A stretch of DNA of 64,000 bases from JAWKWH01 sp963669415 (GCA_963669415.2 CAXXPS010000002.1:248001-312000); one strand, 5' to 3'; positions 1-8,418 are shown, counted from the stretch's first letter. Notes: generated by a model not told the origin, from the sequence alone. A program made the numbers and translations.

Positions 1-80
1 AGAACCACGTCGACTTCCACGGTGGGATTGCCGCGGGAATCCCAGACCCGCCTACCATGTACGGTCCTGATTTTGGTCAT
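1..80 (-). CDS. Enolase-family protein, N-terminal fragment (runs off the window)
   Basis: The minus strand from 80 opens with ATG and reads MTKIRTVHGRRVWDSRGN, followed by PTVEVDVV up to the window edge. The DSRGNPTVE block is the N-terminal signature of enolase (2-phosphoglycerate to phosphoenolpyruvate). The preceding GRRVW differs from the usual GREIL of housekeeping enolases, which suggests an enolase paralog; the catalytic residues lie outside the window. Its ATG overlaps the TGA of the upstream kinase-fold gene (ATGA), so the two are probably translationally coupled. Family assignment is firm; paralog status is inferred from a single motif. Confidence 0.8.
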   Translation of the reverse strand, partial: MTKIRTVHGRRVWDSRGNPTVEVDVV

Positions 81-1123
81 GTGTCGTATTCACTCAGTAT
101 TCTCGTCAACCGGTCAACAAGAGCATCCAAACGCGACACCGGTGCGGAAATCAGCGGTATTGAAATGTCGCGCAACATCTGGCGCTCCGGCTCTGTCAGA
201 TATTCCACTGGAGACTTTCCGTCGACCCGCGCCAGCATGAGCACTGGAAGCAACGCGCAGATGCGTGCCTCCAGTTCATCGCGGCTTTCCCACGTGACAT
301 AGTGTGCATATGCGCGCCAAAACTTTTTCACATCCTGCAACAATCGCGTTCTGGACGACGGCAGATGTACGGCCTTCAAGACAAGGTGGTTCATGCAGAA
401 TGCGGGATCGAAACTGGCATCACCCATCGTCGCGCATTCCGCATCCAGGACAATCGGAGCGCCACCGCGGAACATGATGTTTTTTGGACTGGCATCTCCG
501 TGCACCAGCACCCGCTGATTGGTGTACAGCATTTCTTCAAGAGGTTTGATGGCCGGTGCCAAACTCGGATAGATTTGCGCGGTGTAGCTCAGATACGGCT
601 CAATTCGCAGTGCATGAAAGTCGTCGCGGTTTTGAAAGGCGGTTTCGTTAAAACCGTCCTGCGCCGAAACCGCATGGATCTTGCCAAGCAGGCCGGCCAC
701 CTTTTCCGCTTCTCCAATATCCGGCGCTTCCTGCAGAAGACGGGTTTTCCAGAGGTAGCTGTCCGCCCCGTCCAGAAACTCCATTGCAAAGCCGTGCAAC
801 GCCTCCGATCGCCCGTACAATTCAACCGCACTATCAGGGGCAATACTGGCTGCGACCTGAAGCCAGGCGTATTCAGCCGCGTTTCGATGAACGGGCGCCT
901 GCCAGTCCGCGGCGACTTTGAGTTTCGGCAGGGCAAATTTCACACACACCGTGCGTTCGCCAAGGTTCACCACGGCAATATCGGAAGCAACGCCCCCGGT
1001 CAGCGGCCGCACTTCCGTGATATCGCCCGCTGAACCCAGACCCAGTTCCGAGATCAGGACTTTGCACCTTTGTTCGAGTTCCCCAGACAAGTTTGCTCCC
1101 CATGTGGGACGGTCCCCGGCCAT
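77..1123 (-). CDS. Aminoglycoside phosphotransferase (APH)-family kinase
   Basis: A protein of about 348 aa with the APH/choline-kinase fold. HGDASPKNIMF carries the catalytic HxDxxxxN loop, and LDAECATMGDASFDPAF carries the metal-binding Asp and the usual C-lobe continuation. APH-fold enzymes phosphorylate small molecules (aminoglycosides, sugars, choline, homoserine-like substrates); the substrate here cannot be read from sequence. The longest frame starts at TTG 1144; the ATG at 1123 (MAGDRPTW) is preferred because TTG starts are rare, though no strong ribosome site favours either. The 3' end overlaps the start of an enolase paralog by four bases, which points to a small-molecule metabolic operon rather than antibiotic resistance. 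Confidence 0.85.
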   Translation of the reverse strand: MAGDRPTWGANLSGELEQRCKVLISELGLGSAGDITEVRPLTGGVASDIAVVNLGERTVCVKFALPKLKVAADWQAPVHRNAAEYAWLQVAASIAPDSAVELYGRSEALHGFAMEFLDGADSYLWKTRLLQEAPDIGEAEKVAGLLGKIHAVSAQDGFNETAFQNRDDFHALRIEPYLSYTAQIYPSLAPAIKPLEEMLYTNQRVLVHGDASPKNIMFRGGAPIVLDAECATMGDASFDPAFCMNHLVLKAVHLPSSRTRLLQDVKKFWRAYAHYVTWESRDELEARICALLPVLMLARVDGKSPVEYLTEPERQMLRDISIPLISAPVSRLDALVDRLTRILSEYDT

Positions 1124-1512
1124 TTGTGCCCAGACATAACGCAAAAGGAAAGCACCCTTTCAGGAATGAAAGGATGCTCGTCGGTGTCGGCCTGATTCAG
1201 TTTTGCAATTTTATTCGCGATCGCCCCCCGAGATCCGCCGCAAAGCGAGGAACATCAGAACAAACTTCGAAGGGTGGTATTGGAAGCCGCTTAACCCGGT
1301 GGTCGTGACATCGGCAGAAGTACGCTGACTGTGCCGTTTGCTTCCGAAACAGCTATCCCATCTCAACAATGGACTGCCTCGAGAGGAGTTAGGGTCCTGA
1401 CCCTGGATGAACCCAACATAAATGGATGCTTCAAGGCCGATACATCATACAGACCGCAATGTGTTCAACGTCGAGTTTGCAATCAATCAATGGATAGATA
1501 GAGAGAGAGACG
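1124..1512. other. Divergent intergenic region
   Basis: The 389 bases between the leftward kinase-fold gene and the rightward repeat protein. It holds the hairpin at 1151-1178 and a purine-rich ribosome site (GAGAGAGAG) just before 1513. No convincing ORF or RNA gene was seen; promoters for both directions must lie here. Confidence 0.6.
1151..1178 (-). promoter_or_regulatory. Hairpin with T-rich tail in the leader of the APH-family gene
   Basis: AGCACCCTTTCA (1151-1162) and TGAAAGGATGCT (1167-1178) form a 12-bp stem with one mismatch around a GGAA loop. Read on the minus strand the stem is followed by TTTCCTTTT, the layout of an intrinsic terminator. No minus-strand gene ends upstream of it, so it lies in the 5' leader of the APH-family gene and could act as an attenuator. 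Confidence 0.4.
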
Positions 1513-2073
1513 ATGTTGAAAAAATTGATCAAAATGGCTGCTGTCGTCATGGTACTGGGAACCTCGGTGCAATCCGTTCAGGCAACGACCTATCAGGATG
1601 TAACGCTGGGTGGCGTAAATCTGACCGCGTGGTGCCAGAAGGAATTCGGTGGCGCTTTCAAGGCGAAGCTGATTGAAAAAAACGCCGGCGGGTGGACCTG
1701 CGAACGCAGCGCTGGCAACCGCAGACCGATCTTCGTGAGCAAAGCCTGTAAGCTGCAGTATGGAAGTCGCGCCTATAAAGCCAAAGCGCTGAACTGGAGT
1801 GATCCGTATTCATGGAAGTGCTTTGCGAGAAAGGCGGTTCCTACGATGAAGGGTGTCAACCTCTCGCCATGGTGTAAGAAACGCTACGGCAATGCCTTCA
1901 AGGCCAAATTGATCGCACACAATGCCGGTGGGTGGACTTGCGAACAGAGTGCTGGCAACCGCAGACCGATCTTAGTAAGCAAAGCCTGTAAGCTGCAGTA
2001 TGGCAGCCGCGCCTACAAGGCCAAGGCATTGAACTGGAATGATCCCTACTCGTGGAAGTGCCTTATTCGATAA
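1513..2073 (+). CDS. Secreted Cys-rich protein with two 80-residue tandem units
   Basis: 186 aa with a signal peptide (Lys-rich start, hydrophobic core, VQA-T cleavage region near residue 24). The mature part is two copies of one unit: residues 34-103 and 114-183, an exact 80-residue period. Each unit has four Cys at matching places (41/63/79/103 and 121/143/159/183), a GVNL start, GGWTC, SKACKLQYGSRAYKAKA and NDPYSWKC at the end. This resembles an unnamed extracellular domain (NL..WC..., AC...YG, DPYSWxC) that I recall from other bacteria; no function is known to me. The many Lys and Arg residues make it basic. Start ATG 1513 follows GAGAGAGAGACG. A strong terminator follows, so it is probably monocistronic. 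Confidence 0.85.
   Translation: MLKKLIKMAAVVMVLGTSVQSVQATTYQDVTLGGVNLTAWCQKEFGGAFKAKLIEKNAGGWTCERSAGNRRPIFVSKACKLQYGSRAYKAKALNWSDPYSWKCFARKAVPTMKGVNLSPWCKKRYGNAFKAKLIAHNAGGWTCEQSAGNRRPILVSKACKLQYGSRAYKAKALNWNDPYSWKCLIR
1612..2061 (+). repeat. Internal tandem duplication, 240-bp period
   Basis: The units 1612-1821 and 1852-2061 encode the two Cys-rich domains. The central block (GCTGGCAACCGCAGACCGAT, then AAGCCTGTAAGCTGCAGTATGG) is almost identical at DNA level, while the flanks differ more. That pattern suggests recent duplication or gene conversion rather than old, purifying conservation alone. Confidence 0.85.
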
Positions 2074-2095
2074 GCCGAAAAGAATAGGACACCAA

Positions 2096-2123
2096 GGGGC
2101 GCGATCATGCGCCCCTTTTTTTT
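2096..2123 (+). terminator. Intrinsic terminator
   Basis: GGGGCGC (2096-2102) pairs with GCGCCCC (2109-2115) across a 6-nt loop and is followed by eight T. It lies 22 bp after the stop of the Cys-rich repeat protein. Confidence 0.9.
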
Positions 2124-2435
2124 GGGCGTTTCATGATCGTCTGCACCGCTCGCAATGTCTCCATGCCAGCGACCGTCGACAAATGGCACAAGGACAGAAC
2201 CGCCTGCGCCGGCCGGAACATGCAGAAACGACAGGAGACATATTTCGATACAAATACGTGGTCCCATGACCGCTTTCCAAGTAACGGGCTCGTTAGGCTC
2301 AAATTGTCGATCAAATGAACTGCAATCGCAAGGCGGCTGGAATGCAGCGAAAAAGGCGACACTGTCACTCATTGGGATGACAACGAGTGCGGGCCTCCAA
2401 GTCCATGATTGCCTCCACAACACTAGGAGGACGCA
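2124..2435. other. Intergenic region
   Basis: 312 bases with no supported gene. It ends in a strong ribosome binding site (AGGAGG, 2425-2430) that serves the small ORF at 2436. Frames on both strands through here lack ribosome sites and recognisable domains. Confidence 0.5.
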
Positions 2436-2660
2436 ATGGACCTGTCTCAAATCACCTTGATCCAAACGGTACCGGGAAACCAATTCACATATGATGAAGC
2501 AGAGCAAAACAGGGCTATCCTGTGCACCGAACGCCGTCGGCGTTTCCGGCAGACACTGTGGCTTCGCATAATGGGAGCACTCAAAAAACATATTGCAGAG
2601 ACCCGGCAGCTGCTTGGCCATTCCCCGCCGATGTCTGTTCGTTCGCACATCGCCAAATGA
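2436..2660 (+). CDS. Small protein translationally coupled to a LuxR-type regulator
   Basis: 74 aa, unrecognised. It has a near-ideal ribosome site (AGGAGG, 5-nt spacing to ATG 2436), and its stop TGA overlaps the ATG at 2657 of the regulator frame (ATGA). Both facts argue that it is translated. The middle is strongly basic (RRRRFR) followed by an amphipathic, Leu-rich stretch; there is no signal peptide or Cys pair. It may be a small partner of the regulator or a leader that sets its translation. A longer frame on the opposite strand over the same bases lacks comparable support. Confidence 0.55.
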   Translation: MDLSQITLIQTVPGNQFTYDEAEQNRAILCTERRRRFRQTLWLRIMGALKKHIAETRQLLGHSPPMSVRSHIAK

Positions 2661-3697
2661 GCAGCCATGCATGGATTTCAAATTCCATGTACGATGAAAC
2701 AGAATTGGTTAGGCAACGATCGATGACACTGTCGGCTGAAGACAAAGAGATCATGGAGTTTCTGCGGTCCGAACAGGCAGCATACTATCGCGGAGATTTC
2801 GAAGCTTTCATCCGTCACTGGCATCATGGCCCCGAGGTGCGCCGCATTTTGTCGGGACCGCATGCAGGCACCAGAGTGCACATCGGCTGGGACGATCTGA
2901 GAGCAAAGTTTGCAGAGGGATTTCGACAACATCCGCAGAATTACGATGCCCGCAAAATATTGCGATGGGATAACGTCCAGATACAGAAATCAGGCGACAT
3001 GGCTTGGGTCACCTATGACCAGGTTGCAACGGAGCACCACGCGGATATGCATGTCTCGCCTCTCTCGCACGAGGTCAAAATTGTGCAGAGGATCAAAGGC
3101 GAGTGGAAAATTGTTTGTCTCGTGGTCGCGGCTCCGGGGCTGGGGCGCCAAGATGTTCCCCAGATCGAGATGGACCATCATGGCAAGGTGGTCGGCATGA
3201 ATGAGCTTGCACGCGAACGTATCCCGAAACACAGCGGCCTGACCATTTCCGCCAACCGCCCAAGGGCGCAAAATCGCTCCTATGACAAAGTACTGCAGGA
3301 TGCCATTACCCATTGGAGAAACAGGCTGGCGACCAATCTGCCGCGCGGTTTTCTTGACGAGCCCGCCAGTATCGTGCCCTTGGGTGACGATCCGGGCGGT
3401 TTGCCGATGTTTTGCTGGCTCCATTGCGAGCAGGAACACATCGTCCTGTCTTTTGACGATCGCGCAAAGCTGAGAGACAGCCTTGAAAGCGGAGGTGCCA
3501 ATTTCGGACTCAGCGCGGCTCAGGTGAAAGTAGCAGAGCAAATTGCATCGGGGCAGGACCTTGCCGCTGCAGCCGAAGCGCTGGGGGTGAGCATAAACAC
3601 CGTACGAACACAACTGAGGCGGATGTTTGAGAAGACCCAGACTCACAACCAGGCGACACTGATATCCAGAATTCTGAATTCAAGGGCTCCGTCGTAG
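2657..3697 (+). CDS. SnoaL/NTF2-like - PAS-like - LuxR HTH transcriptional regulator
   Basis: 346 aa. About residues 27-150 look like a SnoaL/NTF2-like alpha+beta domain (EFLRSEQAAYYRGDFEAF, then a VTYDQVATEH strand). Residues about 165-260 resemble the degenerate PAS region of alphaproteobacterial LuxR proteins (DHHGKVVGMNELARE). The C-terminus carries a LuxR-type HTH (FGLSAAQVKVAEQIASG, then LGVSINTVRTQLRRMFEKT). NTF2-like folds commonly bind hydrophobic or polyketide-like ligands, so ligand sensing is a reasonable inference. The start at 2657 is chosen for its ATGA overlap with the upstream 74-aa ORF; ATG 2687 and ATG 2723 are alternatives. The frame is open further upstream (to 2522) but that part looks non-coding. 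Confidence 0.8.
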   Translation: MSSHAWISNSMYDETELVRQRSMTLSAEDKEIMEFLRSEQAAYYRGDFEAFIRHWHHGPEVRRILSGPHAGTRVHIGWDDLRAKFAEGFRQHPQNYDARKILRWDNVQIQKSGDMAWVTYDQVATEHHADMHVSPLSHEVKIVQRIKGEWKIVCLVVAAPGLGRQDVPQIEMDHHGKVVGMNELARERIPKHSGLTISANRPRAQNRSYDKVLQDAITHWRNRLATNLPRGFLDEPASIVPLGDDPGGLPMFCWLHCEQEHIVLSFDDRAKLRDSLESGGANFGLSAAQVKVAEQIASGQDLAAAAEALGVSINTVRTQLRRMFEKTQTHNQATLISRILNSRAPS

Positions 3698-3943
3698 CGT
3701 CAAATCCCTGAACTGGAATGAGACACGGTCTGTTTCGTCCGCTGAGCCGTCCTTTATGCAATGGTCACAATATGGAACTCGGTGCCCGCTGCGAAACAAA
3801 ACATGGTGGTGCGACGACAAGAGTATTTTGAACGTATCGACAGATGTGTTTCTCCAGATCCCTAATCCAGATCATCAAAGGTGAACCGGATCGGATTTCC
3901 CGATCTTTATTTTGTCATCACCAATTTGTCGGATTGGATATCT

Positions 3944-4030
3944 TGGTGCCCAGGAGAGGACTCGAACCTCCACGACCATGCGGTCACCAGCACCTGAAGC
4001 TGGCGCGTCTACCAATTCCGCCACCTGGGC
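3944..4030 (-). tRNA. tRNA-Leu (anticodon CAG)
   Basis: The minus strand from 4030 begins GCCCAGGTGGCGGAATTGG and ends in an encoded CCA (3944-3946). It has the long variable arm of a class II tRNA and an anticodon loop TTCAGGT closed by CCAGC/GCTGG, giving CAG. Length 87 nt. Confidence 0.95.
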
Positions 4031-4174
4031 ATATGCGCGCTGATGTAAGCGGGCACTGCGCGGCTGTCAACGCCGAATAACCGGTCGCACATTTATTTGG
4101 ATCACCATCGCGCTCCCCGCAGCGCAAGCCCGCAAGACCGGGTGGATCGACGAGCCGCTGCGCATACTACTCGC

Positions 4175-4873
4175 TCAAACCGGTTTCAGGGAAAGTTGCT
4201 CGTTTGCAGTGGCAAATTTCGACCGCAATCCCTGTGTGATGGCGCTTTCAAGGACGATGCGGAGATCAGAATCAGCATTGCAAACGCGGTTCAACGCCTC
4301 TGTCGAGATCAGAAAATAACGCGCCGGCGAAGACAGAACGACCGAGGTCGTTGCGGGCGTACCGTCAAAGCAGGTCAATTCCCCGATGAGGGTGCCGTGC
4401 GTGCACGAGCCGACCGTCTTTCCTCCGAGCGTGAATTCGGCCGATCCGGATTGCAGGTAGATCAGCGCATTGATCGGTTCGCCTTCGGTGGCAATTGATG
4501 TGCCTTCTTCAGCATCAATAAAAACGCCGGCATTCAAAAACCGGCGCGCCATCCGTTTGCTCATCGATGGGAATACAGCCCGAATGAACGCGCTCTCCTC
4601 ATCGCTCAGTTTTGTCGAATAATGGCTGTGGATGGTCCAGCCGAGGCCGAACAGGCTGATGGTTATCCAGGTCACCTGAATGATGGCTGATGAAAGGTTG
4701 AAGTTATTGGTCAGCGAGATCAGAACCAGCGTCGCGGCGCAAAGGTTCATCAAGATGTAGGTGTAATCCGTCCCGCGATGCAGCCTGAGCTGGAGCGACG
4801 CATAAGCGGAGATATACATCACCACCCCAAGAAGCCCCACAGTATCGTAGCTGAACAGCACCTCCGGATTCAT
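4175..4873 (-). CDS. Membrane protein with C-terminal cyclic nucleotide-binding domain
   Basis: 232 aa. The N-terminal third has three hydrophobic segments (near residues 9-26, 38-55 and 63-80), the 'three TM' layout seen in CBU_0592-like and Popeye-like proteins. The C-terminal half is a cNMP-binding beta-roll (GEPINALIYLQSGSAEF, IGELTCFDGTPATTSVV). The classical phosphate-binding cassette GE-(x)-ARAA is replaced by GELTCFDGTPATTS, so ligand binding is uncertain. The ATG at 4873 has GGGAG at 8-nt spacing; a TTG two codons upstream is less likely. It stands alone between tRNA-Leu and gpmA. Probably a membrane-linked sensor; target unknown. Confidence 0.75.
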   Translation of the reverse strand: MNPEVLFSYDTVGLLGVVMYISAYASLQLRLHRGTDYTYILMNLCAATLVLISLTNNFNLSSAIIQVTWITISLFGLGWTIHSHYSTKLSDEESAFIRAVFPSMSKRMARRFLNAGVFIDAEEGTSIATEGEPINALIYLQSGSAEFTLGGKTVGSCTHGTLIGELTCFDGTPATTSVVLSSPARYFLISTEALNRVCNADSDLRIVLESAITQGLRSKFATANEQLSLKPV

Positions 4874-5020
4874 ACGCAAAACTCCCGCATCTCATGCGAG
4901 AATATCGCGGTTAATTAAAAACGCACGACAAATTGCCCGTGAGGGTCTACTAAATTAGTAATTACTCACAATATTTGCCTGCCATCTACCGCTTTGTTGC
5001 AGAAATGCAGACTTCGTTCA

Positions 5021-5641
5021 TCAGACTTCAAGCACTTCTTTTGAGGCCATGGAAGAATCGGCGTTGAGCTCATAGATGATCGGCACGCCGGTACCCAATT
5101 CCAGCTTGACGACTTCTTCGCCTGTCAGTCCGTCAAGCGCCATGATCAGGGCGCGCAGCGAATTGCCGTGAGCAGAAACAAGAACCGTGCCGCCACCCAG
5201 CACATGCGGCTGCATGACATGCATATAATACGGCCAGACCCGCGCACCGGTATCTCTCAGGCTTTCTCCGCCCGGCGGCGGCGTGTCGTAGGAACGCCGC
5301 CAGATATGAACCTGCTCGTGGCCCCATTTCTCACGCGCATCGTCCTTGTTCAGACCTGCAAGATCACCGTAATCGCGCTCGTTAAGCGCCTGATTGTGAA
5401 TCGTTTCCAGCTCCGGCTGACCGACTTCGTTGAGGATGTGGACGCAGGTCTTTTCGGCCCGCTGGAGAACCGAGGTAAAGGCGATGTCAAACGTCAGGCC
5501 GCGGGCCTTCAGGAGGCGGCCGGCTTGCTTTGCTTCTTCATGACCTTTTTCGGTCAGGTCGGCGTCGCGCCAGCCGGTAAACAGGTTTTTCAAGTTCCAT
5601 TCGCTTTGGCCGTGGCGGACCAGCACCAGTGTTCTCGACAT
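5021..5641 (-). CDS. gpmA: 2,3-bisphosphoglycerate-dependent phosphoglycerate mutase
   Basis: 206 aa. Interconverts 3- and 2-phosphoglycerate in glycolysis/gluconeogenesis. The N-terminal LVRHGQSEWN holds the phospho-histidine; NERDYGDLAGLNKDDAREK and SAHGNSLRALIMALDGLT give the second catalytic His and family signature. It is somewhat shorter than the 250-aa E. coli enzyme, as is usual in rhizobia. Last gene of a leftward run, 32 bp after dapB, in a cluster with glk that groups sugar-phosphate enzymes. Confidence 0.95.
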   Translation of the reverse strand: MSRTLVLVRHGQSEWNLKNLFTGWRDADLTEKGHEEAKQAGRLLKARGLTFDIAFTSVLQRAEKTCVHILNEVGQPELETIHNQALNERDYGDLAGLNKDDAREKWGHEQVHIWRRSYDTPPPGGESLRDTGARVWPYYMHVMQPHVLGGGTVLVSAHGNSLRALIMALDGLTGEEVVKLELGTGVPIIYELNADSSMASKEVLEV

Positions 5642-5673
5642 GGATTACCTCTCATGGTTCAAATTGGAATGGT

Positions 5674-6489
5674 TCAGCCGGACAGTCCCAGCACATCGCG
5701 CATTGAAAACAGTCCCGGCTTTCGCCCCCTGCCCCACAGAGCAGCTGTGACGGCGCCGCGGGCGAAGATGCCCCGATCCTCGGCCTGATGGGTCAAGGTG
5801 ATGCGCTCGCCGGTTCCGGCAAAAATCACCGAGTGCTCGCCGATAACCGATCCGCCGCGCAGTGTCGCAAAGCCGATGGTCGAATTTTCGCGAGCACCTG
5901 TCTGGCCATCGCGAACCCGCACAGAATTCTCCGCCAGGCCAATCTCTCGGCCGGTTGCGGCCGCTTGACCCAGCAGCAGCGCCGTGCCCGATGGCGCATC
6001 GACCTTGTGCTTGTGGTGCATCTCAAGAATTTCGATATCGAATGCATCCGGTCCCAGCGCACCAGCCGCCTGTTCGGTCAACACCGACAGAAGATTGACG
6101 CCGAGGCTCATATTGCCCGATTTGATGATTGTCGCGTGCCGGGCCGCCGCGGAAATGGCGGCATCATCCTCGCTTGTACAACCGGTGGTGCCGATGACGT
6201 GAACAATGCGAGCCTGCGCGGCATAGCCCGCGAAGGTGACGGTCGCGGCAGGCGAGGTAAAATCGAGCACCCCGTCGGCATGAGCGAACACCGGCAGGGG
6301 ATCGTCTGCAATTTCGACCCCGAGTTTACCGACGCCGGCCAGTTCGCCGGCATCGGCGCCGATATTGTCAGATCCCTGCTGTTCGACGGCACCCGCCAGA
6401 ACGACGCCATCGGTTTCATGGATGACGCGAATGAGCGCCTGCCCCATGCGGCCAGCCGCGCCAACGACAACAAGCTTCATATCTGCCAT
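5674..6489 (-). CDS. dapB: 4-hydroxy-tetrahydrodipicolinate reductase
   Basis: 271 aa. NAD(P)H-dependent step of lysine/meso-diaminopimelate synthesis. The Rossmann start VVVGAAGRMGQALIR, the nucleotide-site segment VIGTTGCT, and the C-terminal substrate region with EMHHKHKVDAPSGTA (His-His, Lys and PSGTA signature) are all intact. ATG 6489 directly abuts the TAG of the upstream ABC exporter, with GGGGAAG as ribosome site inside that gene, so the two are probably co-transcribed. Confidence 0.97.
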   Translation of the reverse strand: MADMKLVVVGAAGRMGQALIRVIHETDGVVLAGAVEQQGSDNIGADAGELAGVGKLGVEIADDPLPVFAHADGVLDFTSPAATVTFAGYAAQARIVHVIGTTGCTSEDDAAISAAARHATIIKSGNMSLGVNLLSVLTEQAAGALGPDAFDIEILEMHHKHKVDAPSGTALLLGQAAATGREIGLAENSVRVRDGQTGARENSTIGFATLRGGSVIGEHSVIFAGTGERITLTHQAEDRGIFARGAVTAALWGRGRKPGLFSMRDVLGLSG

Positions 6490-8328
6490 CTACACTTCCC
6501 CAGCCAGTTTCATTTTCCCGGTCTTCTTTGCTGCCGCCGGCCGGTCATCGACAAGATCAAGCGAAGCGCCCGCGCCAAGCTGGTAAAACCTGGCATAAGC
6601 GCCGTTCTTCCGGCTCACAAGCTGTTTGTGCGTGCCCTGCTCCACCAGCTTGCCAGCTTCGAGAACAACAATCTTGTCGGCCTTGACGACCGTCGAAAGA
6701 CGGTGCGCAATGACAATGGTTGTTCGGCCTTTCATGACTTGGTCGAGAGCCGCCTGAACCTGCTTTTCCGATTCATTGTCCAGCGCGGAAGTTGCTTCAT
6801 CAAGCAACAGGATTGGCGCATCTCGCACCAGGGCTCGCGCAATCGAAAGGCGCTGGCGCTGGCCGCCAGACATTGTGGAGCCACTTTCGCCAACAGGGGT
6901 ATCATAACCCTGCGGCTGCTGGAGGATGAACTCCTCGGCCTGCGCCGTACGTGCGGCCTGCTTGACCTGCTCCAATGATGCGTCGGGGTTTCCATAGCGG
7001 ATGTTGTCGGCAATGGTTCCCTCAAACAGATAGGGTGCCTGCGAGACAAAGGCGATTGACCGCCTCAGGGAATGCTTTGTGACACCGGCTATGTTCTGGC
7101 CATCGATCTCGATTGATCCACCGTCCAGATCGTAAAACCGTTGCAAAAGCGCGACCAGCGTCGATTTGCCGGCCCCTGAAGCGCCGACGATGGCAGTCGT
7201 TTTTCCGGCGTTTGCGTCAAATGTGACACCGTCCAATACGGGCAGATCCTCAGAATAGGAGAAGCTGACATCTGAGAACTGTATCTTTGCCTTTTTGACA
7301 TCAAGCGCAGCCGCGTCGGGTGCATCCCCCTGCTGCGGTTCGATATCCAGTATTTCGTAGATCATGCGGGCATTGACCAGTGACCGCTCCAGCGCAACCT
7401 GAACACGCGCCAGGCGGCGGGCCGGATCATAGGCAAGCATCAGCGCGGTGATAAATGAGAACAATGCGCCAGGTGGCGTATTGTTCCTCACCACTTCAAA
7501 ACCGCCATATGCAATGACCCCGGCAATCGCAAATCCAGCAAGCGATTCAGCGATGGGCGCGGTGCGCTCCTGAACGCGTGCGATCTTGTTGGCTCGTGCT
7601 TCGGCTGCCGAAATCAACCCGGAAATTCGCGACGAAAGCTGCTCTTCCATCGTGAACGCTTTGACAATCGTAACCCCTTGTGTCGCTTCCTGAATTGCAC
7701 CGTTGACGCGGGAATTCAGCACTACCGCCTCTCGCGCAACTGTCCGCAACCGGCGCATGAGATAGTTGACGGCCCAAATCAGGGGCGGACCAACGAGTAT
7801 TGCAATCAATGACAGTTTCGGATCCTGCCAGAACATGACACCGATCAGGCCGATGAGCATGACAGCATCGCGGGCTACCGCGTTCAGCGTCATATTCATC
7901 AGTTCGCGAATCCCACCGACATTCTCATTGATGCGAGCTGCCAATCGGCCGGATCGCTCACCAGAATAATAGCTGACCCCGAGCCGCATGAGATGATCGA
8001 ACATGCGTTGCTGGTATCGAGCGACAATATTGTTTCCGATTTTGGCCAGCAACACACCCTGGCCATAAGTGGCTGCACCGCGAATGAGAAAGGCAACGAT
8101 TACCGCGCCACAAATCGGAAGTATCAGGTCTTCGCGCTGTTCAACGAAAATCTTGTCGATGACCGGCTTCATCAACCAGGCGACGCCAAAGGTGGTGGAG
8201 GCAACCAGCACCATGCACGACGCGGCCAAAATGTAGTCACGAATGTATTCGCGACCGTTCTCGCGAAATACCCGTTTGATGATCGGGACAACGTCGCCCT
8301 GGTTTGTGATGCTACGAAGTGAACGCAT
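6490..8328 (-). CDS. MsbA-like ABC exporter (fused permease and ATPase)
   Basis: 612 aa half-transporter that should act as a homodimer. Residues about 30-320 form a six-helix ABC exporter permease; residues about 345-585 form the ATPase with Walker A GASGAGKS, signature SGGQRQRLSIARAL, Walker B ILLLDEATSALD and H-loop IVIAHRLSTV. Members of this type move lipids, LPS core-lipid A or drugs; the substrate is not readable, and MsbA-like lipid flipping is the default guess. It sits between glk and dapB in one leftward unit. Confidence 0.9.
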   Translation of the reverse strand: MRSLRSITNQGDVVPIIKRVFRENGREYIRDYILAASCMVLVASTTFGVAWLMKPVIDKIFVEQREDLILPICGAVIVAFLIRGAATYGQGVLLAKIGNNIVARYQQRMFDHLMRLGVSYYSGERSGRLAARINENVGGIRELMNMTLNAVARDAVMLIGLIGVMFWQDPKLSLIAILVGPPLIWAVNYLMRRLRTVAREAVVLNSRVNGAIQEATQGVTIVKAFTMEEQLSSRISGLISAAEARANKIARVQERTAPIAESLAGFAIAGVIAYGGFEVVRNNTPPGALFSFITALMLAYDPARRLARVQVALERSLVNARMIYEILDIEPQQGDAPDAAALDVKKAKIQFSDVSFSYSEDLPVLDGVTFDANAGKTTAIVGASGAGKSTLVALLQRFYDLDGGSIEIDGQNIAGVTKHSLRRSIAFVSQAPYLFEGTIADNIRYGNPDASLEQVKQAARTAQAEEFILQQPQGYDTPVGESGSTMSGGQRQRLSIARALVRDAPILLLDEATSALDNESEKQVQAALDQVMKGRTTIVIAHRLSTVVKADKIVVLEAGKLVEQGTHKQLVSRKNGAYARFYQLGAGASLDLVDDRPAAAKKTGKMKLAGEV

Positions 8329-8418
8329 TGCGGGTTCTTAGGATGATTTTGGGGCTCTCATACAGCGCCTCGAAGCATCTGCCTATGGGGTTGCGGAAAG
8401 ATTGGGCAATTTTGCCCG

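Noticed and set aside
2046..2681. 211-codon minus-strand frame over the terminator and the 74-aa ORF
   Set aside because: It runs through a strong terminator and lacks a ribosome site; the plus-strand ORF has an ideal one and an ATGA overlap.
5788..6978. 396-codon open frame on the plus strand across dapB and the ABC exporter
   Set aside because: It is the antisense of two confidently identified genes and shows no domain; long antisense frames are expected at this G+C content.
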